Both the position numbers and the translations under genes were made by a program. This document shows, piece after piece, positions 52,341 through 61,577 of a stretch of DNA of 64,000 nt. The DNA is from Akkermansia muciniphila. GTDB lineage: Bacteria; Verrucomicrobiota; Verrucomicrobiia; Verrucomicrobiales; DEV007. Position 1 is the stretch's first letter, and each line of letters begins with the position of its first letter. The DNA is taken from the NCBI GenBank assembly GCA_945883495.1, contig CAMCXS010000001.1:124001-188000 (forward strand), in the 5' to 3' direction. Below the pieces are notes generated by a model that ran no database searches, was not told the origin of the DNA, and was given only the letters and a program-made list of their open reading frames with translations.

Positions 52341-53945
52341 TCACGGGCGCGCCGCCCCAACACGCACCCAACTCTTGGCTACCAGTTGCTCCACCGTCAG
52401 ATACGGCTTCCCCCCTGGAAATTGCGCCCACTTCAGTTCCACCTCAGCAGCGAGCGGGTCCGATTCCCAGGATAGCTCACGCGCCATCTGCTTCCCTATC
52501 GGCTTGTCTTTATCGATAAATGCAAACCTCGTCACCCCTGGATACGGTGGATCGATTTTGCAGCATAGTAACTGATCCACACCGGGGATTTCCTCCCGGT
52601 CAGACTCTCCGTAGCTCACCCGCTGCAAAACCACCCGGAATCGATGGGCACCAGCTGGCTTCTCCTCCACAAATTTCTGAAATGCTCGTGCCCGAAACTC
52701 GACGTAAAGGCTCCAGTCGATCCGATACTCTCCATCACGCTCCAACACCATCACCGGACAACCATCCGTTTCGCTAGCTAGCGTAAGAAAGAAGATGTAG
52801 GCGGCCGGCTTTCCTGCATCGCCCTCCTCCTCATGAAAAAAGTCGAGCCGGTAAGTCTTAATCGGCAAGTCCGCGTTCTTCTCGTAGTAGGCCGACAGAA
52901 CGGCGGTTGGGTCACCCGCCACATCAATCAAATCGACGCGTTCTCTCCAAGAGTTCGCCTCAAGGAAAAGCCTGATCACGTTCCGAGCCCGATCCAAGGG
53001 CGTGCTCCCAGGTGGTGTCGCGACGGCCGCAGCACTTACTCCCGGTTCTGGACTGGACACACGCTCCGGCGCCGGTTCGGGTGGAGCCACCGCCAGCCGA
53101 GGATCGGAGATCCTGGGGGGAATTTCGACCTGACTCTGACTCTGCGCAGGCGTGGCCGCCAACGACGCGAACGGCTGGGGACCGGGAGGAGGCCCCGGCA
53201 CCTCATCCACCGTTCCGCCCCCTTTGTCGTCCTTCGCAACCGCCGTCCCCGCCTCTAGCGAGTTCGGCAGAGCCCCTCGAGAGGCCACTGGACTCGCCGT
53301 CGCAGGCGCCACGGGGATCGACTCCGTCCTGGCGACAACGGATGATGGTCCCGCCGCCTCTCCGGCGATGCTATCATCGACGGGCCCCCACAAGCCCATG
53401 CGCCAACTCAGGAAAACAGCCCCGGAGATGACCACGACCATCAAAGAAACCAAGGCCACCGGAAAGGACCGAGGCGGCGCCGACTCCTCAAACCGGCTAG
53501 AGCCGAGATCGATCGGTAGATCCTCCTGGTCCACGGGAAGGGAACGCCTGGATGCCGCGCCCCTCCGGACGGGAGTTGATATCTCGGAAAAGCCGCCGTT
53601 GTACCCAGCAACGCCCCCTGGGGGACGTCCGTAATCCACGTGAGCTTGCTCCACCGACGGAATCTCCAAAGTGGGCAACTCAAACTCATGAGGATGCGGG
53701 CGCTGAGTCTCGACGCGCCCTGGCGCAACCCGTGGAGCTGGAAGCACCGGCGCTGGCGTTGCCGTTGGCTCGTTGGGCACCACCATGGCCGAAACCAGCG
53801 GAGCCCGGTTGCTGGAAACCAAAGGGGCGGTGATCACCGCCGCGCACTGGGGGCAGGGCCCAGTCTCGCCTGCCAATTCGACGGGGACCAAGAGCTTGGT
53901 TCCGCAGTGAACACAAAAAAAGGAGATGGGTGCCGGTGAATTCAT
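52341..53945 (-). CDS. zinc-ribbon single-pass membrane protein, 534 aa
   Basis: ATG 53945 starts a short zinc ribbon (FFCVHCG, Cys11 and Cys14; GPCPQC, Cys31 and Cys34). A Pro-rich region follows, then a membrane helix at about 162-181 (PVALVSLMVVVISGAVFLSW), another long Pro/Ala-rich linker and a folded C-terminal domain from about 340 (ARNVIRLFLEANSWRERVDLI, KTYRLDFFHEE, AFQKFVEEKPAGAHRFRVVLQR) that I do not recognise. Cytoplasmic ribbon plus external domain is a frequent PVC design. It is upstream of the roadblock/MglA run. Confidence 0.72.
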   Translation of the reverse strand: MNSPAPISFFCVHCGTKLLVPVELAGETGPCPQCAAVITAPLVSSNRAPLVSAMVVPNEPTATPAPVLPAPRVAPGRVETQRPHPHEFELPTLEIPSVEQAHVDYGRPPGGVAGYNGGFSEISTPVRRGAASRRSLPVDQEDLPIDLGSSRFEESAPPRSFPVALVSLMVVVISGAVFLSWRMGLWGPVDDSIAGEAAGPSSVVARTESIPVAPATASPVASRGALPNSLEAGTAVAKDDKGGGTVDEVPGPPPGPQPFASLAATPAQSQSQVEIPPRISDPRLAVAPPEPAPERVSSPEPGVSAAAVATPPGSTPLDRARNVIRLFLEANSWRERVDLIDVAGDPTAVLSAYYEKNADLPIKTYRLDFFHEEEGDAGKPAAYIFFLTLASETDGCPVMVLERDGEYRIDWSLYVEFRARAFQKFVEEKPAGAHRFRVVLQRVSYGESDREEIPGVDQLLCCKIDPPYPGVTRFAFIDKDKPIGKQMARELSWESDPLAAEVELKWAQFPGGKPYLTVEQLVAKSWVRVGAARP

Positions 53946-54169
53946 GCGTTGCGCGGCGGGTGCCGGGCTAGGAGTGAGTCTCCCCGTGGTCAACGAGGAA
54001 AGGGACACCAGCTAGCGCGCGCCTCCCGGTCCGTCAAGTGTGGATGTGTTAGGTGAAGCCGTGTTCTCCTTCATCCAGCGGGTTTAGTCTCACCGGCTCC
54101 AGCCTTTGTTCAAGCGGAACCATTGTCTCTTTTTCGAACTTTCGGGCTTTTTCGTTTGTCTCATCCGCC

Positions 54170-54553
54170 ATGTCTCACATCCTCACATCCCGCGTCGCCG
54201 CCGCCCTGCTCGCGGCGCTTACGTTCTGCTCATGCCGAGCGACTTACCCGGAGCGGACCGCCGCCACTGGAGCTTTGATTGGTGCTGGCACGGGTGCCCT
54301 CATCGGTTCCGCCAGTGGGAACGCCGGCAAAGGGGCCCTCATCGGGGCGGCCGCCGGTGGCATCGCCGGCGGAGTCTATGGTCGCCAGCGGGTCAAGCAG
54401 CATTACCGAGGTTACTATGACCCGCTTGGCCAATCCTACGGACCACACCGCCGCGCTCCGATGTATTATCCCACCTACGCTTACCCCGGGCCACGCGTTC
54501 GCCGCCCGCTTCCCGTCGTCTACGCTCCTCGGCCGTATCGATACTATTATTAA
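54170..54553 (+). CDS. glycine-zipper lipoprotein
   Basis: ATG 54170 gives 127 aa with a lipoprotein-like signal (AALLAALTFCSC, Cys available for lipidation). Next comes a glycine-zipper stretch (GALIGAGTGALIGSASGNAGKGALIGAAAGG, split here in three GALIG units), and a Tyr/Pro/Arg-rich tail ending RYYY. The glycine zipper is typical of small envelope lipoproteins. It overlaps the end of the convergent RDD gene by 4 bases. An earlier in-frame start at 54053 is less likely. Confidence 0.8.
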   Translation: MSHILTSRVAAALLAALTFCSCRATYPERTAATGALIGAGTGALIGSASGNAGKGALIGAAAGGIAGGVYGRQRVKQHYRGYYDPLGQSYGPHRRAPMYYPTYAYPGPRVRRPLPVVYAPRPYRYYY

Positions 54554-55143
54554 GTGCGATCCGCACCGTTGTTTCCATTCCGCGGCACCGATACGGCCGA
54601 TACCGTGACGGTGCCGCTGAGGAGATCATGCCATCCGCGGCGCCTTGGATCGACCAAGATCCAGAGAAACCCGAAACAGAGCGGCGGCCCCATCACCCAG
54701 CCCTCCCATCCATGTGGCGCCCCCGAAGCCGTGGGCATCAGTGCGCTCAATCCTGGCAATGCTCGCTCCAGAACCCGGAATGGAATCATTGGTAAAAATC
54801 CGAGGAAATAGCCAAAGTAGCGCACGATGACCTGCCGCCATGTAGGCTTTACGCCAGTCCGGGAGTCCACAATCCGCAGACCAAACAGCTTTTTGCCTGG
54901 TGTGGTCTGCGTTTTTTTCCAGAGCACCACCACGCCAACAAGAAGGGTCAAATCAAACGGAATCTCCAACCAACGCCCCCAAACCGGCACCTCCATCGTT
55001 CCCGTTGCAACCATCTGCATCATCAATGGCAGCGTGAACACGCACATCACGGAACTGACCAACGTCAGGTCAATCAAATGCGCCAGGCTCCGCACCCAAA
55101 AACTAGCCCCTCGCACTGGGCTCTCCCGGAGTTCGTCGTGCAT
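54550..55143 (-). CDS. RDD family membrane protein
   Basis: ATG 55143 gives 197 aa. The RDD core is visible: ASFWVRSLAHLIDLTLVSSVMCVFTL with the Arg and Asp of the first helix, VVLWKKTQTTPGKKLFGLRIVDSRTG, and the C-terminal DPRRRGWHDLLSGTVTV. These small multi-helix proteins have no settled function. It is divergent from the large exported protein at 55224, about 80 bases apart. Confidence 0.9.
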   Translation of the reverse strand: MHDELRESPVRGASFWVRSLAHLIDLTLVSSVMCVFTLPLMMQMVATGTMEVPVWGRWLEIPFDLTLLVGVVVLWKKTQTTPGKKLFGLRIVDSRTGVKPTWRQVIVRYFGYFLGFLPMIPFRVLERALPGLSALMPTASGAPHGWEGWVMGPPLCFGFLWILVDPRRRGWHDLLSGTVTVSAVSVPRNGNNGADRT

Positions 55144-55223
55144 CCGGCAGGCTAGCTGACTCCTCCGGCCTTGCACCCAAAATTTCCGTGTCGATCTCAC
55201 CCCCCCCTGAGGCAATCTCCCGC

Positions 55224-58200
55224 GTGAAACTCAGCCTCCCGCTCTTGCTCCGCCTTTGCGCCTGCTTCGCTTGGCCGGTCCTCGGCAACGCCCAACAAAG
55301 CGTCACCTTTACGGATGGTTTCGAGTCCGGCGCCAGCGCTTGGCTGCCCAGTGATCCCGCCAAGTGGACGATTTCCGAAACTTCCGCCGGCAAAGTCCTC
55401 CACCTCCTCGGAAAAAGCGACTACCAGCCCCCGCACCGCAGCCCGCACAGCGTTACCATCCTTCGCGACCACGTCTGGGGTGACTTCACCCTTACCGCCA
55501 AGGTGAAAACCCTCCAGACCACCCGGGGCCATCGGGACATGTGCGTCTTCTTCGGATTTCAGGATCCAGCGCATTTCTACTACGTCCACCTCGGCGAAAA
55601 ACCCGACCCGCACTCCAGCCAGATCTTCATCGTCAACGACGCACCGCGCGCCAAGATCACGACTTCCCCAGACAGTGGTATTCCTTGGGAGGACGATACT
55701 TGGCACCAAGTCAAGGTGGTCCGCAATGCCGCCACCGGCGAAATCGAGATCTACTTCGATGATCTCTCGCAGCCCTGCAAGGTGGCCCGCGACACCACGT
55801 TCGCCTGGGGCGCCATTGGCCTTGGCTCCTTCGATGACTTGGGGCAGTGGGACGACGTTCGCATCGAGGGCACCAAGGTCGATGGGCAAACTCCCATGCT
55901 CTTTTCGAAAATTCCCCCGGCCGAGCCCACTCCGCTTTCGTTTCACAAATGGTCGGGCAATCTCAACGTGCCCGACCCTGTCGCCATCAGCTTGGATGAC
56001 CAGGGCCGTGCCTATGTCACCCAAACCCAGCGCCGCCAGATCCAAGACCTCGACATCCGCAAGAATCTCGATTGGATACCCAATGACGTCAGTTTCCGCC
56101 GTATCGAGGACAAGCTCGCTTTTTACCGGGAGCGCCTCGCCCCAGAACGCTCCGCCGAAAACACCGCCCGGGTCCAAGATCTCAACGGAGACGGTTCCCA
56201 CGACTACCTCGACCTCCGCGTCGTCAGCGAGAAGCTTCACCGCGTCGAAGACACCGACGGCGACGGCACTGCGGACGCCATCCAGCTCTACGCCGATGGC
56301 TTCCAAACCGAGGTCACCGGCATCGCCGCCGGAATTCTCTGGCATCAGGGCGCCGTCTACACCACGATCGCCCCGGATGTCTGGAAACTCCGCGACACGA
56401 ACGGCGACGGCACGGCCGACGAGCGCGAAGTTTTCGCCCATGGGTTCGGCCACCACATCGCCTATGCCGGGCACGACATGCACGGCCTCACCTTGGGACC
56501 GGACGGCAAAATTTACTGGACGGTCGGGGACAAGGGCATCTCCGTAACCACGCCGGAAGGAAAAGAGTGCTCCTTCCCAAACGAAGGAGGCGTCCTCCGA
56601 GCCAATCCGGACGGCAGCGGCTTTGAAATCTTCGCCCATGGCCTCCGCAACGTTCAGGAACTCGCATTCGACGAGTTTGGCAATCTGTTCGGAGTCGACA
56701 ACGACGCGGACATGAGCGGCGAGAAAGAGCGGTTCGTCTACATCGTCCAAGGCATGGATGCCGGCTGGCGCTGCGCCTATCAATACCGGGGCAACGGCTA
56801 CAATCCCTGGACCGCCGAGAAACTTTGGCAGCCCCGCCAAGAGGGCCAACCCGCCTACCTCACCCCTCCGCTCAGCAACTACGTGGACGGTCCCTGCGGC
56901 TTCACCTACAACCCCGGCACCGCGCTCGATGCATCCTGGGCTCGCACCTTTTTTCTCACGGAGGCCCCGGGCGGCAAACAATGGACCTTCCAGGTGGAGC
57001 CCGATGGCCCCGCCTTCCGCATGGTCAATTCCCGTCAAATCGGCGGCGGAGTCGCCATCATCGGTTGGAAGTTCGGCCCGGACGGCGCTCTCTACGGCGC
57101 GGATTGGGGAGCCACCGCGTATCCGCTCGACCAAAAGGGCGGCATTTATCGCATTGATGTCCCTTCGGGCCAAGCCTCTCCGGAACGAAAGCAAACCAAG
57201 GAACTCCTCGCCGCCGACTTCACGAAACTGGAGCCCGCCGTTCTCGGGCAGCATCTGGCTCACGCCGACCAACGCGTCCGCCTCAAAGCTCAGTTCGAAC
57301 TCGTCGCCCGCAAAGAAGCCGGCCCGCTCGAATCCGCCATCACCGTCCCGGATCGCCTCGCCAAAGTCCACGCCATTTGGGGCCTCGGCCAACTGCAACG
57401 CCCCGAACCGATCCTCCGCAGCCTCGCGGACGCCGACTCCATGATCCGCGCCCAAGCCGCTAAGACCTTGGGCCAACTCCCGGGTTCAGTTCCCTTCGCC
57501 CGCGCGCACATCGCCGCCCTCCTCGTCGATCCCGATCCGCACGTACAATTTCACGCCGCACAGGCCTTAGGCAACACCGTCTCCCCGGAGACTGCCCTCT
57601 TAAGCTCGGTGCTCAAGTTCATTGAGTCCCAGCCTTCCCATCCCTACTTCCGCTTGGCCCAATCCCGCGCCTTGGCCGCCGTGGCCTCCGTTCCAGAAAT
57701 CGCCCAGCTCCATGAGACGGACTCCGCCCCGCAACGCATGGCAGCCGTTCTCGCTTTGCGAATCCTCAAAGCTCCCGAAGTCGCCGGATTCCTCCAGGAC
57801 GCCGTGTCGGCCATTCGCGCCGAAGCCGCCCGGGCGATCCACGACGGCGATTCAATCCCCGCCGCTCTCCCCGCTCTCGCCGCCAGCCTCACCCATCCCG
57901 GTGACCATACCGAAGCTTTCATCCGCCGCGCCCTCAATGCCAATTTGCGCCAAGGCTCGCCCGAAGACGCCGTCCGCGTCGCCGAATACGCCGTGCACTC
58001 GGATACCCCAGCCTCGATGCGCCTCGAAGCGCTCGATTCTCTCCTCGCATGGACCCGCCCTCCGGTGCTCGACCGCGTCGATGGCTGGCACCGGCCCCTT
58101 GCGGAACGGCGCCCGGCTCCCATTGCTGAAGCTCTGCGCGCCCCCGTGAACCAGTTGCTCGACTCCCCGGAGGCTGCCGTCCTCGAGAAAGCGGTCCAGC

Positions 58201-59084
58201 TCGCCTCCTCCCTGAAGATTACGCTCGATGCCCCTCGACTCAGCGCCCTGCTCCAGAACGAAAGCGCTCCTGCCGGCGTCCGGGTGGCCGCGCTTGAAAA
58301 CTTGAACACGCTCGAAGCCGCCAGTTACGCGATCGGCGCCCAGGCGGAAGTCCTTCGCATCCGCGGCGCATCACTCCTCAGCCAATTGGACCCAGCCGCT
58401 GCTCAAGAGCACTTGGCTAAGGTCCTGGAAACCTCGAAATCCATCTCGGAACAACAAAACGCTTTGGCCCTCCTCGGCAACCTCAAAGCCGCCGACCTCC
58501 TCAAGCCGTGGGCCGACCGCCTTGCCGCAGGGAACCTGCCCGCCGCGCTGCAATTGGATGTCGCCGATGCCGCCGCGAAAACCGGCACGTTGACCGCTGC
58601 CCTCCCGCGCCCGGCGAACGATCCCCTCGCGGAATGGATCGAGTGCCTGGAGGGCGGTGATCCCGTCCGAGGCAAAGACACATTCCTCAACAACATCGGC
58701 GCCCAATGCGTCGCTTGCCACAAATACGACGACAGCAAAGGCGGCAGCGTTATCGGTCCCAACCTGAAATCGGCGGGTCTCCAGAATCGCCGCTATCTCC
58801 TGGAAGCCTTGACCCTGCCTCAAGCCGCCATCGCGAAAGGGTATGGCGCCATTTCGCTCACCTTGAAGGACGGAAGCGTCGTTAGCGGTCAACTCCGGGG
58901 TGAAACCGCCGAATCCATCGAACTCCGTGATCCCGCGGATCGCGGCAGCCGCAAAATTCCCGTCAGCGACATTACGGAACGTGGAGCCGTGGTTTCGCTG
59001 ATGCCACCGATGGGCATGATGCTACCGAAGCGAGACGTTCGCGACGTCGTTGCCTACCTAAGCACGCTGCGGGCCAAAAAGTGA
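55224..59084 (+). CDS. exported chimera: LamG-like, sugar-dehydrogenase-type propeller, HEAT repeats, cytochrome c
   Basis: GTG 55224 gives a compact signal (KLSLPLLLRLCACFAWPVLGNAQ); GTG 55188 is an alternative. About 1286 aa. Domains: a LamG/DUF1080-like lectin fold (about 20-220, FTLTAKVKTLQTTRGHRDMCVF), a PVC-type membrane-bound dehydrogenase propeller (about 240-650, HDMHGLTLGPDGKIYWTVGD, GFTYNPGTALDASW), HEAT-like repeats (about 660-1120, LAHADQRVRLKAQFELVA), and a C-terminal cytochrome with CVACHK (about 1163) and MPPMGMMLPKRDVRDVVAYL. Substrate unknown; polysaccharide oxidation is a guess from the family. Confidence 0.85.
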   Translation: MKLSLPLLLRLCACFAWPVLGNAQQSVTFTDGFESGASAWLPSDPAKWTISETSAGKVLHLLGKSDYQPPHRSPHSVTILRDHVWGDFTLTAKVKTLQTTRGHRDMCVFFGFQDPAHFYYVHLGEKPDPHSSQIFIVNDAPRAKITTSPDSGIPWEDDTWHQVKVVRNAATGEIEIYFDDLSQPCKVARDTTFAWGAIGLGSFDDLGQWDDVRIEGTKVDGQTPMLFSKIPPAEPTPLSFHKWSGNLNVPDPVAISLDDQGRAYVTQTQRRQIQDLDIRKNLDWIPNDVSFRRIEDKLAFYRERLAPERSAENTARVQDLNGDGSHDYLDLRVVSEKLHRVEDTDGDGTADAIQLYADGFQTEVTGIAAGILWHQGAVYTTIAPDVWKLRDTNGDGTADEREVFAHGFGHHIAYAGHDMHGLTLGPDGKIYWTVGDKGISVTTPEGKECSFPNEGGVLRANPDGSGFEIFAHGLRNVQELAFDEFGNLFGVDNDADMSGEKERFVYIVQGMDAGWRCAYQYRGNGYNPWTAEKLWQPRQEGQPAYLTPPLSNYVDGPCGFTYNPGTALDASWARTFFLTEAPGGKQWTFQVEPDGPAFRMVNSRQIGGGVAIIGWKFGPDGALYGADWGATAYPLDQKGGIYRIDVPSGQASPERKQTKELLAADFTKLEPAVLGQHLAHADQRVRLKAQFELVARKEAGPLESAITVPDRLAKVHAIWGLGQLQRPEPILRSLADADSMIRAQAAKTLGQLPGSVPFARAHIAALLVDPDPHVQFHAAQALGNTVSPETALLSSVLKFIESQPSHPYFRLAQSRALAAVASVPEIAQLHETDSAPQRMAAVLALRILKAPEVAGFLQDAVSAIRAEAARAIHDGDSIPAALPALAASLTHPGDHTEAFIRRALNANLRQGSPEDAVRVAEYAVHSDTPASMRLEALDSLLAWTRPPVLDRVDGWHRPLAERRPAPIAEALRAPVNQLLDSPEAAVLEKAVQLASSLKITLDAPRLSALLQNESAPAGVRVAALENLNTLEAASYAIGAQAEVLRIRGASLLSQLDPAAAQEHLAKVLETSKSISEQQNALALLGNLKAADLLKPWADRLAAGNLPAALQLDVADAAAKTGTLTAALPRPANDPLAEWIECLEGGDPVRGKDTFLNNIGAQCVACHKYDDSKGGSVIGPNLKSAGLQNRRYLLEALTLPQAAIAKGYGAISLTLKDGSVVSGQLRGETAESIELRDPADRGSRKIPVSDITERGAVVSLMPPMGMMLPKRDVRDVVAYLSTLRAKK

Positions 59085-59104
59085 GGCCAACAGGGGCCTA
59101 AGCC

Positions 59105-60295
59105 TCAAGAGAAGCTCAACCGCGCGGAGCGTGACTCGCTCTGGAACAGGATGTGCTTCGCGATCTTGGTGGCGCCATCACGCGGCACGAAATCAATCGC
59201 GCGCTCCGCCACCGGCATCGAAGCTTTGCGTCCGCAATATTCGCGGATTTTGCGGGCGATCCGTTCGGGAGAGCGGGAATAGTCACCCAACCCATTTTCC
59301 TGGACAAAGCGGACGTTCGCGAATTCTTGGCCGGGAACGAAATCGTAAATCAATACATAGGTTCCGACCGTGAGCGTCTCCATGAGCACCGTCGGGCTCG
59401 CCTTAATGAGCGCCAAATCAGCGGCGGCCAGCATTTCCGGGAGCTCCGTCGTGAACCCATGCAGATAGACGTTGGCCGGGGGGCGGCTCCGCTCTAGACG
59501 CTGCCGCAACTCTTCGTTCTTGCCGCACACGATGTGGACGTCGATCCCCTCCGGAAGTTCCGCCAAGGAAGGAAAAAGACGCTGAATTCCCATTCCATCC
59601 GCTCCGCCCACACAAACGACCGTCGGCTTGTTGAATCCCAATCGGCGCCGGAGCTGAGCTCGCTGACCGCGAAGCGCTGACAAACGAGAGTTCAACGGCA
59701 GCCCGCTGACATGAATCGAGTCTTTGGGAACACGCTGCCGGAGCGCCCGCTCCTTCATGATGTCCGTGGGCACGAAATACGCGTCCGCCCCGTGCGTGAA
59801 CCAACTGGCGTGGCCGTAGAACAGATCCGTCACCACCGTAGCCAAATATGGCTGGTAGTAGGTCTTGCGCACCGCATACTCCGCCGCCGCCGTGAGGCAG
59901 GGATGCATCGTCACCACCACGTCAGGCCGCCCCCGCAAAATCGCCGCCGACAATTCCGTCTTCGTCAATTGATGCCAGGGATAAAACAGCATCTTCGACC
60001 AGCGCCGCCCGTTCGTCAGGTAGAACGTGGTTCGCCACAAGTTGCGCCGCTCCGACCAGCGCGTGTAGAGTTCCGGCATCCGGTCGATCGGAAATCGTCC
60101 CGTCTCCCGGAGACCATCGACGATTTCCACCTCGATCCCGGGCTCCTGCTCCACCATCGCCGCCCGCAGCGCGTTTGCGCAGGCTCGATGTCCGCCGCCC
60201 GTGTCGGAGATTAGCAAATTGACCCGGCGCGCTCCACGCCAACCCGGCCCGTCTCCACCCGCGCCCGATACCAGGTTTGAATCAAAATAGCTCAT
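59105..60295 (-). CDS. GT28-type glycosyltransferase, MGDG-synthase/MurG-like
   Basis: The 396 aa protein has the MGDG-synthase N-terminal domain (VNLLISDTGGGHRACANALRAAM, DVVVTMHPCLTAAAEY, VVTDLFYGHASWFTHGADAYFVPT) and a GT28-like C-terminal nucleotide-sugar domain (VVCVGGADGMGIQRLFPSLAEL, VHIVCGKNEELRQRLE, VYLHGFTTELPEMLAAADLALIKASPTVLMETL). It most likely glycosylates diacylglycerol or a similar lipid acceptor. It stands alone, about 330 bases from the next gene upstream, and converges on the chimera gene. Confidence 0.9.
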   Translation of the reverse strand: MSYFDSNLVSGAGGDGPGWRGARRVNLLISDTGGGHRACANALRAAMVEQEPGIEVEIVDGLRETGRFPIDRMPELYTRWSERRNLWRTTFYLTNGRRWSKMLFYPWHQLTKTELSAAILRGRPDVVVTMHPCLTAAAEYAVRKTYYQPYLATVVTDLFYGHASWFTHGADAYFVPTDIMKERALRQRVPKDSIHVSGLPLNSRLSALRGQRAQLRRRLGFNKPTVVCVGGADGMGIQRLFPSLAELPEGIDVHIVCGKNEELRQRLERSRPPANVYLHGFTTELPEMLAAADLALIKASPTVLMETLTVGTYVLIYDFVPGQEFANVRFVQENGLGDYSRSPERIARKIREYCGRKASMPVAERAIDFVPRDGATKIAKHILFQSESRSARLSFS

Positions 60296-60625
60296 TGCGT
60301 CCCGAAAAGTTCCTGACCTTTGGCACTAAAACTCACCGCCAACTACGAATTAGTGAATAAATCTGCGTTGGGTGGTGTTGTTAGCATACACACTTGAAAC
60401 CAGTTCAACCAGAAAAGTCAAGAGATCCTTAGAGTAAGTTTTGCTTTCATGCCCCCATCGCCGCCGATGAAAGCGCACACTGTGGCGGCATGGAGACAAC
60501 TTGTCACGGTCGGACCGGGCGCGTGACCACCTCAGGAAAAAGACGCATCACCGCATCCGGAACTTCACCGCTGTCCGCGAAAATGGCGAGCTTTCGCCTC
60601 GCGTCAACCCCACTTCTGTCCCCTC
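60296..60625 (-). other. intergenic region upstream of the glycosyltransferase gene
   Basis: About 330 bases without a convincing gene. The part next to the GT gene (about 60330-60430) is AT-richer than its surroundings and should hold that gene's promoter, but no clear -35/-10 pair stands out. A partial inverted repeat (CATGCCCCCATCGCCGCC with GGCGGCATG) lies near 60449-60491 without a T-run. Small open frames here lack coding character. Confidence 0.5.
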
Positions 60626-61027
60626 TCAATTTCCAGCCGCCACCCAGCCAGCGTGAATCGCCCACACATACCCCACCTTGCAGAGGATGTGGAGGAACTG
60701 ATCTACGTGCAGGTTGCCAAATCCGGCGGATTTCACGAAGTCGATGATCCAGTGCAACACGGTCTCAATCAGCGCCAGGATCATCGATCCCGTCAAAATC
60801 CAGACCGCTCCCGCATGGATCAACGAATGCGCCGTAAGACAATGCACCCACACTCCGGGCGTCTCCCCCAGCGCGCCCGGTAAAGGGCGCGGTCGACGAT
60901 GGTTTTTCCCCAGCGCCAAAAACTCCGTCTGGAGCGAGTAATCCGCTACCATGTGGCCAATCAGCAAGGCGAAGAAAAGCCGGAACGGATCGGTCAGTGA
61001 GTTCAATAATGGAGCCAACGCTTCCAT
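60626..61027 (-). CDS. DUF3307 family membrane protein
   Basis: The 133 aa protein has three to four membrane helices. LFFALLIGHMVADYSLQTEFLALGK shows the family His, Asp and Gln pattern, HCLTAHSLIHAGAVWIL the second helix with His, and LALIETVLHWIIDFVKSAGF the third with His and Asp. No function is established. The gene lies 21 bases downstream of the cyclic-nucleotide-binding protein gene, so they are likely co-transcribed. Confidence 0.85.
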   Translation of the reverse strand: MEALAPLLNSLTDPFRLFFALLIGHMVADYSLQTEFLALGKNHRRPRPLPGALGETPGVWVHCLTAHSLIHAGAVWILTGSMILALIETVLHWIIDFVKSAGFGNLHVDQFLHILCKVGYVWAIHAGWVAAGN

Positions 61028-61048
61028 AGTCGCCTTGTCCCCACTCGA

Positions 61049-61513
61049 TTACGGTTGGGACAACAACTGCTGAAGCGCCGCTTTTTCGTTCGTCCGTCGC
61101 AGTTTCTTGCTCAAGGTCGTCGCGATGCTCAGCAAAACTTTGCTCGATGCAATCGGATGATCGTGCATGAAGGCTTCCAGCTTTGTCCGCGAAATGCTCC
61201 ACAAGACCGCAAACCCATTGGAGACCACCGTCGCGCTCGCCTCAGCCGGGTCAAAAATGTTCACCTCGCCAATCACGTCGCCAGCCCGCAAGCTCGTCAA
61301 GAGGATGTGGCGGCCCCCGGCTTCGGTTTGCACGTGGACCGTCCCCGACACAACCATTGAGAGGGAATCCTGCGGCGCGCCTTCCACGATGATCGCTTGG
61401 CCATCGTCGGCCGCCGTGAAATCGCCATACGCACTCAGCTGACGGCGCTGCTCATCGTTCAGGTCCCGGGCAAATCCAAGGGGCGGAAGGTCAGGGGTCT
61501 CGCTCTGGCTCAT
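61049..61513 (-). CDS. cyclic-nucleotide-binding-domain protein (Crp-like sensor without HTH)
   Basis: ATG 61513 gives 154 aa: a single cNMP-binding beta-barrel. Typical segments are GQAIIVEGAPQDSLSMVVSGTVHVQ, LLTSLRAGDVIGEVNIFDPAEASATVVS with the phosphate-binding-cassette region, and a C-helix (PIASSKVLLSIATTLSKKLRRTNE). The chain ends there, so there is no DNA-binding domain. The cassette lacks an obvious Arg for cyclic phosphate (PAEASATV), so true ligand binding is uncertain. Confidence 0.85.
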   Translation of the reverse strand: MSQSETPDLPPLGFARDLNDEQRRQLSAYGDFTAADDGQAIIVEGAPQDSLSMVVSGTVHVQTEAGGRHILLTSLRAGDVIGEVNIFDPAEASATVVSNGFAVLWSISRTKLEAFMHDHPIASSKVLLSIATTLSKKLRRTNEKAALQQLLSQP

Positions 61514-61577
61514 GCCCTTTCTTCGGATTTCTTCCCCCAAGAAGCAAGGACGGAAGCCAAAATCCTGCCAAAAAATC

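Noticed and set aside
55197-57476. Long open frame on the minus strand opposite the propeller-HEAT-cytochrome gene.
   Set aside because: The plus-strand frame carries a signal peptide, domain motifs and a haem site; the minus frame shows none.
60490-60747. Small plus-strand open frame in the 60.3-60.6 kb gap.
   Set aside because: No recognisable motif and no ribosome binding site, and its 3' half is antisense to the DUF3307 gene.
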